NCBI GenBank assembly: GCA_019421015.1
Contig: JAHZGC010000024.1
Coordinates: 1 to 64,000, forward strand
DNA: 64,000 bases
From: Coriobacteriaceae bacterium
GTDB taxonomy: Bacteria; Actinomycetota; Coriobacteriia; Coriobacteriales; UMGS124
Direction: 5' to 3'
Part shown: positions 54,005 to 62,927 of the stretch, in pieces
How positions within the stretch are numbered: position 1 is the first letter of the stretch
Layout of the letters: each line of letters starts with the position of its first letter
Position numbers and translations under genes: made by a program
The notes under the pieces: model-generated
Databases searched by the model: none
Seen by the model: the letters and a program-made list of their open reading frames with translations, nothing else
What the model was told of the DNA's origin: nothing

Positions 54005-55711
54005 TTACTCGGCGAGGTGCTTGCCCAGCAGGTAGCCAAAGGTCAGGCAGGTGGCACCCAGGTTGTGGCCCGGGAAGTGGGTCGAGTAGCAGTTGTTGTA
54101 CATGTCGCCCACCATGGAGCCGAGGCAGTACAGGCCGGGGATCACGTTGTCGTCCTTGTCCTGGACCTCCATGTCGACGGTGCAGCGGATGCCGCCGGTG
54201 GTCGAGAGGAACCACGGGGTGCACTTGATGCCGTAGAACGGGCCGTTCTTGATGGGGAGCAGCAGCTCGGGGCGCTTGTCGAACTCCTCGTCGTAGCCCT
54301 GCTCGGCGTACTTGTTGTAGCGCTCGATCTGGGCCAGGGTCTCCTCGGCGGGCAGCCCGAGCTGGTCCACGAGCTCCTCGAGGGTGTCGGCCTTGATCAT
54401 CTTGACCTCGATCTCGCCCGAGCCGTTCATCTCGATGAAGCCGGGGCCGTTCACGCACTCCTCCCAGTAGTCGATGACGGCCTGGGGGTCGGCGAAGGCG
54501 GGGTCGCCGTCGACGAAGGCGGGGTTCATCCACTGGGGCTCGTTGGCGTAATCGATGTCCCAGATGGCAAAGGCGTGCTGGCCCTTCTCGTGCATGAGCG
54601 AGAGGCCGCCGTGGGAGATGACGTTATCCTCGTTGGTGTAGCGTTTGCCGTCGCTGTTGACCATGAGGCCCTGGAAGGCGCGCACCTGCTTGGTGATGGA
54701 GCGCCACTGGAAGCAGAACACCAGCGGGCAGGGAGTGCCGGTGCGGTCGAGGGCCGCGCCCGCCCAGTAGGCCATCTTGTGGCCGGAACCGGGCCAGATG
54801 CCGCCGGGGGTGTCCTTCATCCAGGGGATCAGGGTCTCCTTCATCTCCTGGTCGGTGCCGAAGTCGCCGGTGGCCATGACGACGCCCTTGGCGGCGTTGT
54901 ACTGGGTGATGGTGCCGTCCTCGTCCTCGGCGATGACGCCGATTACGCGGCCGTCGGCGTCCTTAACGAGCTGCTTGGCCTCGGTGTTGTACTGCACGGG
55001 GCAGCCCTGCGCCTCGCAGTAGGCGGCTAGGTTCTCGCACACGTCCTGCTGGGGGTTGGCGGCGGGGCCGCTGCCGTTGGGGCCGTAGAGGAACTCGTGG
55101 GTGCCGGGGAACTCGCCGTTGATGCCCTCCGGGTCGTGGTACCAGTGCTCCATGACGGGGGTCAGGTCGTAGCCGCCCACCTTGCTGGCGGTGGTCATCT
55201 TGTCGATCATCCAGTTCATGGCCTCTTCGGACTTGTGGGCGTGGAGCATCCACTTGGCGCCGTCGATGCGGTAGCTGTGGTAGCCCATCATGCGCTTGAA
55301 CACGCGGCCGATGTCGAAGAGCTTCTCGTCATCGTGCACGGGGGCGCTGGTGCCGGTGGTGTAGTGGTAGCCCTTCTCGTCCATGAGCTTGGAGTTGATG
55401 GCAAAGGTGGAGCCGCCGCGGCCGATGACCATGGGCAGGCGCTCGAGGATGACGACGTTCAGGCCCTCTTCGGAGGCGGACACGGCGCAGTTGAGGCCCG
55501 AGAAGCCGGCGCCCACCACGACCACGTCGGCGTCGACGGTGCGCTCGGGCTCGATGGGCTCGGGGGCGACCAGGAACGAGGGCACGCTGCCGTCGGCGGG
55601 GGCGGCCTCCTCGGCCTGGGCCCGGGTCATGCCGATGTTCATGAGGGCGGCCACGCCGGCGGACACGGCGGCGCCTGCGACGAACGTGCGGCGGTTCAGG
55701 GTTGCTTCCAT
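54005..55711 (-). CDS. Tat-exported FAD-binding reductase, LuxR-paired
   Basis: A 568-residue flavoprotein. Tat signal NRRTFVAGAAVSAGVAALMN, FAD fold ADVVVVGAGFSGLNCAVSAS, second FAD segment KGVVMATGDFGTD. The C-terminal segment GDMYNNCYSTHFPGHNLGAT closely resembles that of the 34057 reductase, with GHNLG instead of NRLGGN. The two are the best-matched pair in the window and may use related substrates. AAAGGAG precedes ATG 55711. It is divergent from the LuxR gene at 56040. No heme or membrane subunit is adjacent. Confidence 0.9.
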   Translation of the reverse strand: MEATLNRRTFVAGAAVSAGVAALMNIGMTRAQAEEAAPADGSVPSFLVAPEPIEPERTVDADVVVVGAGFSGLNCAVSASEEGLNVVILERLPMVIGRGGSTFAINSKLMDEKGYHYTTGTSAPVHDDEKLFDIGRVFKRMMGYHSYRIDGAKWMLHAHKSEEAMNWMIDKMTTASKVGGYDLTPVMEHWYHDPEGINGEFPGTHEFLYGPNGSGPAANPQQDVCENLAAYCEAQGCPVQYNTEAKQLVKDADGRVIGVIAEDEDGTITQYNAAKGVVMATGDFGTDQEMKETLIPWMKDTPGGIWPGSGHKMAYWAGAALDRTGTPCPLVFCFQWRSITKQVRAFQGLMVNSDGKRYTNEDNVISHGGLSLMHEKGQHAFAIWDIDYANEPQWMNPAFVDGDPAFADPQAVIDYWEECVNGPGFIEMNGSGEIEVKMIKADTLEELVDQLGLPAEETLAQIERYNKYAEQGYDEEFDKRPELLLPIKNGPFYGIKCTPWFLSTTGGIRCTVDMEVQDKDDNVIPGLYCLGSMVGDMYNNCYSTHFPGHNLGATCLTFGYLLGKHLAE

Positions 55712-55932
55712 GAATGCGCTCCTTTGCAGGTCGTGGGGCGGCCCGCGAGACGTTCCTTCCGAGTGGGGGCTCGGCTCCCTTGCGTCTCGTGCGGGATTCC
55801 CGGGGTTGGGTGTGCGGCGCGGGACGACCGGTCCGGCGGATCGGTGCGTCGGGGCCGCGAACGACTCAAACCCTAGTCCCCGGCCGCATGCCGCCGCTTC
55901 CCCTCCCGGCGGAGAACTTTGCCGTCCCGGCT

Positions 55933-55955
55933 ATCTACCCCGCGGCGGGGTAGAT
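55933..55955. promoter_or_regulatory. perfect 23-bp palindrome, candidate LuxR operator
   Basis: ATCTACCCCGC and GCGGGGTAGAT flank a central G in the 328-bp gap between a reductase and its divergent LuxR regulator. Position and symmetry suggest an operator. The rest of the gap shows no gene; CTATAGTCT near 55973 is a possible -10 region for luxR. Confidence 0.55.
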
Positions 55956-56039
55956 GCGGGTGGCTGTAACGTCTATAGTCTTGACCTGTGGTTTCAAGGG
56001 GAGAAGTCCACCTTTTTACGCGACGAGGGGAGCGGGGCT

Positions 56040-57551
56040 GTGGATCGCGAGCACGAATCTGCCGTGGGCCGTTCGGTGCGCCGGGAGGCCGTCTCGATGG
56101 TCGACACCTGGCGTGCGAACCCTTGGCTCGTGGCTGCGTTCTGCGCCTACACGGTCTGGACGTCGGGCATGCCCCTCCTGGAGCTCCAGGCCTGCCCGCA
56201 GGGTCTTCCGGTGGGTGCCGCGCTGGTGGGAACCTACCTGGTGTGCGCCGTCGCCTGCGCGGGGATCAGCCTGTGGTTCCAGCGCACCCACGCGCTTTTT
56301 GACAGCACTGGCCATCGCGTGCTCACCTGCGTGCTCATGACCGGCGGGACGCTCTGCGTGGCCGTGGTGGCCCTCGACGAGCACGCCGGGCCGCTTGGCA
56401 TGGCGTTGTGGCTCTACGTCGTGGGGTGCGTGGCCGCCGGGGTCGGCCTGGGGTTCTTTCGCGTCGAGATCGACCGCGCCCTGGGCTGGATCGGCGCGTT
56501 CAAGACCTTGCAGGTGGTCATGGGCGGAACGCTCTGCATGACCGCCGTGTACGTGTTGGTCTCGCTGGTCTCGCTCGCCGCGGTGTGCGTCGCCTATGCG
56601 GTGTTGCCGGTGGTGGCCATGGTCCTGCTTCAGCGGGCGGTGGCCCCCTACCCGCTCAAGCGCTACTATGCGATCAACCGGGAGGTGCCCCTTTTGGTGC
56701 CGCGCCAGTTCTTGGCGACCTCCTTTGTGCAGGGCGTGGCGGTGGGTCTGTTCTATGCGGGCACCCTGTTCTCGTCGGAGGCTCCCTGGGACATGATGCG
56801 CAACCCCGTGCTCGCCCTTTCGTGGCTCGTGGGATTTGCGGCCGCGGCCCTTCTGGCCGTGCGGGCCAAGTACGACTTCAACCGCCTGATCTACAAGGTG
56901 GGCTTTCCGCTGGTGGCGCTGGGCTTTGTGGCGATGGCCGTCTTCACACGGGTGCCGGGTGCCGGCGAGCTGACGTTTCTGACGGCCACCGTCTACCTCG
57001 ACCTCGTGCTGTGGAGCCTGGGGGCTTACATCATCAAGAACCTGGGCGCGCCTGCCGTGTGGATTGCCTCGCTGCCCGGGGCTGCCCTCTACGGCGGCAT
57101 GGCCGTAGGCGCGGCCGTGATGCTGCTCGCCCCGCTGGCTCTGGGACCCGAGGCCCCCGTGGTGGGCCAGCTGCCGCTGCTCGGAGCCTGCTTCATGCTG
57201 TTGAGCTCGCTCATGCTCCTCTCAGACAAAAACGTCAAGAGCGGCTGGGGCACCTTTGCCATCGGCTCCCAGGAGGAGCTCTCCACGAGCTTGGGGGCGG
57301 CCCTGGCCTGCATCGCGTTGGAGTACGCCCTCACGCCCCGCGAGGCCGACGTCGTCACCTGCGTTGCCCAAGGGATGTCGCGCGAGGCGGTCGCCGACGC
57401 CCTGTGCGTGGGGCCCGAGACCGTCAAGACCCACCTGCGCAGCGTCTACCGCAAGCTCGACGTGCACACCCAGACCGAGCTGCGCGCCTTTGTGGCAAAG
57501 ACCCAGGAACAGCTCAAAGAGGTCGATCCCCAGAAGCCCCTGGAGGAGTAG
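56040..57551 (+). CDS. membrane-anchored LuxR-family regulator, divergent from the 54005 reductase
   Basis: A 503-residue protein with about twelve hydrophobic segments up to about residue 400 and a C-terminal HTH (LTPREADVVTCVAQGMSREA, then GPETVKTHLRSVYRKLDVHT). GTG 56040 follows GAGGGGAG; ATG 56098 (MVDTWRANPW) is an alternative just before the first helix. It belongs to the same family as the LuxR genes at 27766, 32160 and 38092. Confidence 0.9.
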   Translation: MDREHESAVGRSVRREAVSMVDTWRANPWLVAAFCAYTVWTSGMPLLELQACPQGLPVGAALVGTYLVCAVACAGISLWFQRTHALFDSTGHRVLTCVLMTGGTLCVAVVALDEHAGPLGMALWLYVVGCVAAGVGLGFFRVEIDRALGWIGAFKTLQVVMGGTLCMTAVYVLVSLVSLAAVCVAYAVLPVVAMVLLQRAVAPYPLKRYYAINREVPLLVPRQFLATSFVQGVAVGLFYAGTLFSSEAPWDMMRNPVLALSWLVGFAAAALLAVRAKYDFNRLIYKVGFPLVALGFVAMAVFTRVPGAGELTFLTATVYLDLVLWSLGAYIIKNLGAPAVWIASLPGAALYGGMAVGAAVMLLAPLALGPEAPVVGQLPLLGACFMLLSSLMLLSDKNVKSGWGTFAIGSQEELSTSLGAALACIALEYALTPREADVVTCVAQGMSREAVADALCVGPETVKTHLRSVYRKLDVHTQTELRAFVAKTQEQLKEVDPQKPLEE

Positions 57552-57689
57552 AGAGGCGGGCGGTTACAGACGCGGCACCTCATCCGATTGCCTTGGCCCG
57601 GAAAAGACGCCACAGGGGGAGTAGCCGGCGAGAACTTGAGCTATAATCACCTCCACGGTTTTCGGCGTAGCGGCGGGGGAGGCAGGTAC

Positions 57690-59903
57690 ATGAACGGGCG
57701 CGTCAAAGCCTCCACCGTTGCAAAGGTCCTGGTCGGCATCGCCGTCATCGCTGCGGTGGTGGCCTTCTACCTGACCCAGCTCAACCTCATGGTCACCAAC
57801 AACACGCTGCACACCATCGAGGAGCTGGCCCAGCACGACAAGCGCAGCATCGAGGCCTACATCCGCACCTGCTGGGATGAGCTCGAGAACGTGGCCCAGC
57901 GTTTCGAGACCTATAACTGCGACACGCTCTTCGAGACCCAGGCGCGCATGAACCTCGAGAGCGCCACGAGCGACTTCGACCACATCTACCTGTTGGCCGA
58001 GGACGGCAGCGTCTACACCGACAAATACGTGGTCTACGACCTCAAGGAAGGAAGCGACAACCGCAACATCGACTTCCTCCGGTTCTTCGACGAGGGGGAC
58101 ACCCGGGTAGTGGCCCGCTGGGACGATAAGGCCGAAGAGCTCGGCATGTCCCAGGAGTACGTGCTCTACGGCGTGACCCTCGAGGGCTTTGAGGTGGAGG
58201 GCGTGCCCATGCGGGCCATCATCGGCCTCAAAGACACCCAGCTCATCCAGCAGTACATCGTGTTCGACAGCTTTGAGAAGAACGGCAAGCGCCGCGGCTA
58301 CAGCGCCGTGGTCGACCTCGACGGCAACTACACCATCGGCACCCAGAAGACGATCTACCTCGACGAGGTCGACAACCTCTACAGCTCCCTAGCAAAGGGT
58401 AGCGGTGCGGGGCTTACCGACGAGCAAATCGCCCAAAAGCTCGCCGCCAACGAGACGTTCAGCTTCAACTACACCGACGCCAACGGGGTGTACAAGCTGC
58501 TCTACTTCTCACCGCTCTCCGAGGACATCGACTGGTACTTCATGATGGCCGTCGACAACGTGGCGTTCACCGAGCGCAGCAACGCCTTTGCCAGCCTGAG
58601 CGTGGCCGTGCTCGTGCTCGTGATGCTCGTGGCCATAGTGCTGCTGCTGGCCCTGACGGTCTCGCACTACCGCACCGTCCAGGCCAACGACCGGGCCCGC
58701 TCCCAGGGCGAGTTCCTCTCGAACATGAGCCATGAGATCCGCACGCCCCTGAACGGCCTCATCGGCCTCAACCACCTGATCACGACCCACATCGACGACC
58801 CCGACCAGCACGAGCAGGTCAAGGGCTGGCTCAGCAAATCGCACGGCACGGCGAACTATCTGCTGGCGCTGGTGAACGACATCCTTGACATGTCGAAGCT
58901 CCAGGCGGGCAAGGTCGACATCGTGCGCGCCCCGCTGCTCGTCGAGTCCGTCTGCGACGCGGTGGTCTCCATGCAGTGCGACAACGTCGAGCGCCGCGGC
59001 GTGGTCCTGACGCTCGACCAACAGATCGAGGTCCCCTGCATCATGGGTGACGCGATGCGCCTCAAGCAGGTGCTCATGAACGTCTTGAGCAACGCCGTCA
59101 AATTCACCCCCGAGGGAGGGTCCATCACGCTGCGGGTGCGCCAAGAGCGTACCGGCGACTCCCACGTGACCACGGTCTTCTCGTGCCAGGACACCGGGGT
59201 GGGCATGAGCCCGGAGTTCGCGGCCACCATCTTCGACGCCTTTAGCCAGGAGCGCCACCGCAACGACGAGAGCATCAAGGGCACCGGTCTGGGCATGGCC
59301 ATCAGCAAGTCGTTGATGGAGGCCATGGGGGGCACGATCGCCGTCGAGAGCGAGTTGGGCAAAGGCTCGACCTTCACCGTGACGCTGCCGTCTGAGGTGG
59401 CCGACCACAAGCCCGCCTACCTGGAGCAACGGACCGAGCGGGTCGCCGCTCAGGCCGACGCCCTGAGCCACAGCTTCCATGCCGACCGGCCCCTCAAGGT
59501 GCTGGTGGCCGAAGACAACGAGCTGAACGCCGAGATACTTCTCGAGATCTTGGGCGAGGAGGGCTTTGAGGTGGTCCATGCCGAAAACGGCCGTCGGGCG
59601 GTCGACCTGTTCGAGGCGTCGGAGCCCGGGGAGTTCGACGTGATCCTCATGGACATGCAGATGCCCGTGCTCGACGGTTGCGGCGCGGCGCGGGTCATCC
59701 GCTCGCTCCAGCGTTCCGATGCGCGGAGCGTGATCATCTTTGCCTGTACGGCGAATACCTTCCAAGAGGACCGCGACCGGGCCCGTGCGAGCGGCATGGA
59801 CGACTTTTTGGCCAAACCGGTGGAGATCCAGACGATGCTCGGGAAGCTGCGGGCCGTGAGCGAGCTGCGCGGCCATGCCGGCGACTCCGACTCCGACGTA
59901 TAG
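57690..59903 (+). CDS. hybrid sensor histidine kinase with C-terminal receiver domain
   Basis: A 737-residue protein. Order: N-terminal membrane helix (VLVGIAVIAAVVAFYL), extracytoplasmic sensor domain (residues about 35-305, PAS/Cache-like; contains DFDHIYLLAEDGSVYTDKYV), second helix (LVLVMLVAIVLLLALTVS), HisKA with H box FLSNMSHEIRTPLNGL, HATPase with NVLSNAVKF, DTGVGMS and GTGLGMAIS, and a receiver domain (VLVAEDNELN, phospho-acceptor in VILMDMQMPVLDG). No output regulator is adjacent. A solute-binding lipoprotein follows after 68 bp and may present the ligand. Confidence 0.94.
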   Translation: MNGRVKASTVAKVLVGIAVIAAVVAFYLTQLNLMVTNNTLHTIEELAQHDKRSIEAYIRTCWDELENVAQRFETYNCDTLFETQARMNLESATSDFDHIYLLAEDGSVYTDKYVVYDLKEGSDNRNIDFLRFFDEGDTRVVARWDDKAEELGMSQEYVLYGVTLEGFEVEGVPMRAIIGLKDTQLIQQYIVFDSFEKNGKRRGYSAVVDLDGNYTIGTQKTIYLDEVDNLYSSLAKGSGAGLTDEQIAQKLAANETFSFNYTDANGVYKLLYFSPLSEDIDWYFMMAVDNVAFTERSNAFASLSVAVLVLVMLVAIVLLLALTVSHYRTVQANDRARSQGEFLSNMSHEIRTPLNGLIGLNHLITTHIDDPDQHEQVKGWLSKSHGTANYLLALVNDILDMSKLQAGKVDIVRAPLLVESVCDAVVSMQCDNVERRGVVLTLDQQIEVPCIMGDAMRLKQVLMNVLSNAVKFTPEGGSITLRVRQERTGDSHVTTVFSCQDTGVGMSPEFAATIFDAFSQERHRNDESIKGTGLGMAISKSLMEAMGGTIAVESELGKGSTFTVTLPSEVADHKPAYLEQRTERVAAQADALSHSFHADRPLKVLVAEDNELNAEILLEILGEEGFEVVHAENGRRAVDLFEASEPGEFDVILMDMQMPVLDGCGAARVIRSLQRSDARSVIIFACTANTFQEDRDRARASGMDDFLAKPVEIQTMLGKLRAVSELRGHAGDSDSDV

Positions 59904-59971
59904 CGAAGGCCCTGCGTGCGGCCGAAGAGACGGCGGTGCCCGGGGCAAAACATAGGGGGGATGGTGGGGAT

Positions 59972-61330
59972 ATGGAACGACCGATGGGGCGTCGCGGGTT
60001 CGTTGCGCTTGCTGGGGTGGCTGGTTTGTCGGCGTTGGGGCTGGCGGGGTGCGATGCCGCTCCCTCGAACGGTACCCGCGACGGACGCCCGCGTGTCGAG
60101 CTCGTGCTTAAGAGCGCGGCCCAGGAGATGAACTGCGTGAGCGACCCGTCGGTCGACAACACCCGTGCTTTTTTGGAGCGGGCGGCCCAGGCCTTCTGCG
60201 ACCAGTACGAGGACGCCGACGTGTCTGTGCGGGTGCGCATGTTCGCCCTTGCCGACGAGGTGGAGGCCGTGACCGGCAGCTTCGACACCTCCGATGCCCC
60301 CGACGTCTTGTACGGCAGCTTTTTTAACATGATGGGTTACGTGCAGATGGGACGCGTGGTTCCCCTCGACGACGTGATCTCCGGCGAGTTGCGCTCCGAC
60401 ATCTACGACTTTGCCTGGTCCATGGCCGCCTTTGACGGCAAGACCTACATGATGCCCTTTCTCGACATGCAGAACGTGCTGATCTACAACAAGCGCTTCT
60501 TTGGGGACTGCGGGCTCGACGAGTACTGCGAGGCGGGGAGCGAGATCCAGGACTGGACGATGGACCAGTGGACCGAGGTGCTCGACGCCTTGGCCCAAGG
60601 GCTGCCTCTTGACGTACACCCCCTTGCCATGTACGCCAAGAACAACCAGGGAGACACCCACATCATGTCGTATCTGCGCGCCTTTGGCGGCACGGTCTTT
60701 GATGAGGACGGCTCGTTCGACTTTCAAAGCCCCGAGACGGTGGAGGCCCTGGCGTGGCTCCAGGGGGGTGTGGAGCGCGGCTGGTACCCGCCCCATGCCG
60801 AGAACCTCGAGATGAAGGACTGCAGCGAGCTGTTCTCGAGCAAGAAGCTGGTGATCTATAACTTTAACGGCGCCAACAAGAACCTCTACGACGATTTGGA
60901 CAACTACGGGTTCGTGAACTATCCTGGCGGCGTGGCCACGTCGTTTGTGAACGGCTTTGAGGTCTTCGACAACGCAGACCCCGAGAAGGTCCGCGTGGCC
61001 AAGGACTTTTTGCGCTATGTCTACGCGACGCCCGAGCTGCTCGACCTCTCGGCAGGGACGCTGCCGGTAAGCGCCTCGGTGGGCCGGCGTTACGCCGACC
61101 AGATCCTCATGCTCGAAGAGTTCGAGGCCAACGTGGGCCATGTGGTGAACTTCACGAACAACAGTCCCAACTGGCAGGGGAGCGACGATTCGGTGCGCAG
61201 CGTCTTTTACCCCCACATCGCCGACCTTTTGGCCGGCCGGGTGACCCCTGAGGAGTGCGCCGCGGCCCTGGACGCCGACTGCAACGCGGCCTTGGAGGCC
61301 GGACGGGAGCGCACCCGGCTGCATGAGTAG
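59972..61330 (+). CDS. extracellular solute-binding lipoprotein (ABC family 1 type)
   Basis: A 452-residue binding protein. The signal combines a twin-Arg motif (MGRRGFVALAG) with a lipobox (LGLAGC, Cys about 27), so it is probably exported by Tat and lipid-anchored. The mature part has the type 1 fold features DVLYGSFFNMMGYVQMGRVV, MPFLDMQNVLIYNKRFFGDC and VNGFEVFDNADPEKVRVAKD, like sugar- or peptide-type binding proteins. No permease or ATPase gene is adjacent. Placed right after a hybrid kinase, it may be a sensor accessory rather than a transporter part. Confidence 0.88.
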   Translation: MERPMGRRGFVALAGVAGLSALGLAGCDAAPSNGTRDGRPRVELVLKSAAQEMNCVSDPSVDNTRAFLERAAQAFCDQYEDADVSVRVRMFALADEVEAVTGSFDTSDAPDVLYGSFFNMMGYVQMGRVVPLDDVISGELRSDIYDFAWSMAAFDGKTYMMPFLDMQNVLIYNKRFFGDCGLDEYCEAGSEIQDWTMDQWTEVLDALAQGLPLDVHPLAMYAKNNQGDTHIMSYLRAFGGTVFDEDGSFDFQSPETVEALAWLQGGVERGWYPPHAENLEMKDCSELFSSKKLVIYNFNGANKNLYDDLDNYGFVNYPGGVATSFVNGFEVFDNADPEKVRVAKDFLRYVYATPELLDLSAGTLPVSASVGRRYADQILMLEEFEANVGHVVNFTNNSPNWQGSDDSVRSVFYPHIADLLAGRVTPEECAAALDADCNAALEAGRERTRLHE

Positions 61331-61410
61331 GGGTGTGGGAGGCGGTTGCGCGGTTTTGAAGACGTGTGCCGCGCCGTCACGGGCCGTGCGGCCGGTGCTG
61401 TCGTGCCCTG

Positions 61411-61452
61411 CCCAAAATAAGGCCGCCCCGGTTCTCATCCCGAGGCGGCCCT
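61411..61452 (-). terminator. terminator of the vor operon
   Basis: GGCCGCC and GGCGGCC pair around a loop with a further CCGG/CCGA match. On the minus strand TTATTTT follows. It ends the oxidoreductase operon and may also stop the convergent lipoprotein transcript. Confidence 0.82.
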
Positions 61453-61508
61453 ATTGCCCTCACTGCCCGTACGCCAGCAGGGTTTGCGCTCCCTGACGGC
61501 GGCTTGGT

Positions 61509-62054
61509 TTAAAACTCGATGCCCATCTGCAGGGCGCGCAGGTTCGGTTCGAGCAGGTGTTGCTTGCGCGGCGGCACGCAGCGCCTGAGTGCGTCCTCAA
61601 GGGCTTCTCGGCTGCAGAACTTGGTCTCGGCCCAGAGCTTGCCCACAAGGATGATGTTGGCCAGGCCCTTGAGCCCGTGCTCCTCGGCCAAGGCCGTGGC
61701 GGGCACCTCGAAGACGCGGGTTCCCTCGGGCAGGTCGGATGCGGCCGGCACGCGGGGGACCATGGTGCTGTCGACCACGATGACTCCGCCGGGCTCCACC
61801 GCGTCGACGAACTTGTCGAGCGAGGGTTGGTTCATGGCCACCAGGGCGTCGGGCTCCACCACGAGCGGCGAGCCGATGGGCTCGTCAGAGAGAGTCACGG
61901 AGCAGTTGGCGGTGCCGCCGCGCATCTCGGGGCCGTAGCTGGGCAGCCACGAGACCTCGCGGTCCTCCACCAACGCGGTGTTGGCGATGAGCTTGCCTGC
62001 AAAGAGGACGCCTTGGCCGCCGAAGCCGGCGAGCACGATCTTGATGGTCGCCAT
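61509..62054 (-). CDS. vorC: 2-oxoacid:ferredoxin oxidoreductase gamma subunit
   Basis: A 181-residue gamma subunit. The motif IVLAGFGGQGVLFAGKLIAN and the segment SWLPSYGPEMRGGTANCSVT are hallmarks of the gamma domain of 2-oxoacid oxidoreductases. It starts one base after the stop of the TPP subunit. Together with the next two genes it oxidatively decarboxylates a 2-oxoacid to acyl-CoA, reducing ferredoxin. The Vor rather than Kor name rests mainly on the alpha subunit. Confidence 0.88.
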   Translation of the reverse strand: MATIKIVLAGFGGQGVLFAGKLIANTALVEDREVSWLPSYGPEMRGGTANCSVTLSDEPIGSPLVVEPDALVAMNQPSLDKFVDAVEPGGVIVVDSTMVPRVPAASDLPEGTRVFEVPATALAEEHGLKGLANIILVGKLWAETKFCSREALEDALRRCVPPRKQHLLEPNLRALQMGIEF

Positions 62055-62055
62055 G

Positions 62056-62925
62056 CTAGTTGCTCCCTTCGGCAGGCGGGTTGGCGATGGGGCAGTCCTT
62101 GGCGCGTTCGCGGGCGGCCTCCTCGATGGAGGCAAAGCCGTCGGCCTTCACGTCCTTGTAGACGCCCAGCGGGTAGTAGGGCAGCATGTTCTCGCGCATC
62201 CAGTGAAAGGCCTCCTGGGGCGTCTTGCCCCAGTTGGTGGGGCAGGTGGAGACGACCTCGACGATGGAGTAGCCCACGCCGTCGCGCTGGTACTCGAAGG
62301 CCTTCTTGATGGCCTTCTTGGCCTGGGCGATGTGCTTGGGGGAATCCACCGTGACGCGCTCGGCGTAGGCCACGCCGTCGAGGGTCGAGAGCATCTCGCA
62401 GACGCGCACCGGGTAGCCGGCGCTGTGGACGTCGCGGCCGTAGGGGGAGGTCTGCGTGACCTGGTTCGGCAGGCTCGTGGGGGCCATCTGGCCGCCGGTC
62501 ATGCCGTAGATGGCGTTGTTGATGAAGATGACCGTGATCTTCTCGCCACGGGTGGCCGCGTGCACGGTCTCGGCCATGCCGATGGAGGCCAGGTCGCCGT
62601 CGCCCTGGTAGGCAAAGACGATGTTCTCGGGGTGCACGCGCTTCACGGCCGTGGCGACCGCCGGGGCGCGGCCGTGGGCGGCCTCGATCATGTCGCAGCC
62701 AAAGAAGTCGTAGGCCATGACCGAGCAGCCCACCGGGGCGACGCCTACGGTCTGACCCTCGATGCCGAGCTGGTCCATGACCTCGCACACCAGGCGGTTC
62801 ACCAGGCCGTGGGGGCAGCCGGGGCAGTAGGAGTTCTGAACGGGCTCCAGCGACGTCGGGCGGCAGAAGACGACCTTCTCGTCCTCCGCAAGCTGGGGCT
62901 GGATGTCTGCTTTGTAGTCGTGCAC
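62056..62925 (-). CDS. vorA: 2-oxoacid:ferredoxin oxidoreductase beta (TPP-binding) subunit
   Basis: A 289-residue thiamine-diphosphate subunit. It shows NSYCPGCPHGLVNRLVCEVM, the TPP/Mg2+ motif GDGDLASIGMAETVHA ... INNAIYGMTGGQMAPTS, and VGYSIVEVVSTCPTNWG. GTG 62925 follows AGGTGA and lies two bases after the alpha-subunit stop. No extra ferredoxin domain is fused; a small ferredoxin subunit, if present, would lie upstream beyond the window. Confidence 0.9.
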   Translation of the reverse strand: MHDYKADIQPQLAEDEKVVFCRPTSLEPVQNSYCPGCPHGLVNRLVCEVMDQLGIEGQTVGVAPVGCSVMAYDFFGCDMIEAAHGRAPAVATAVKRVHPENIVFAYQGDGDLASIGMAETVHAATRGEKITVIFINNAIYGMTGGQMAPTSLPNQVTQTSPYGRDVHSAGYPVRVCEMLSTLDGVAYAERVTVDSPKHIAQAKKAIKKAFEYQRDGVGYSIVEVVSTCPTNWGKTPQEAFHWMRENMLPYYPLGVYKDVKADGFASIEEAARERAKDCPIANPPAEGSN

Positions 62926-62927
62926 GG

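Noticed and set aside
17796..54005. Naming the flavoproteins fumarate or urocanate reductase
   Set aside because: The NRLGGN signature and heme domains are missing, so only the family-level name is supported.
53816..55030. Plus-strand open frame opposite the 54005 reductase
   Set aside because: Low-complexity mirror of the reductase codons; it crosses the reductase terminator.
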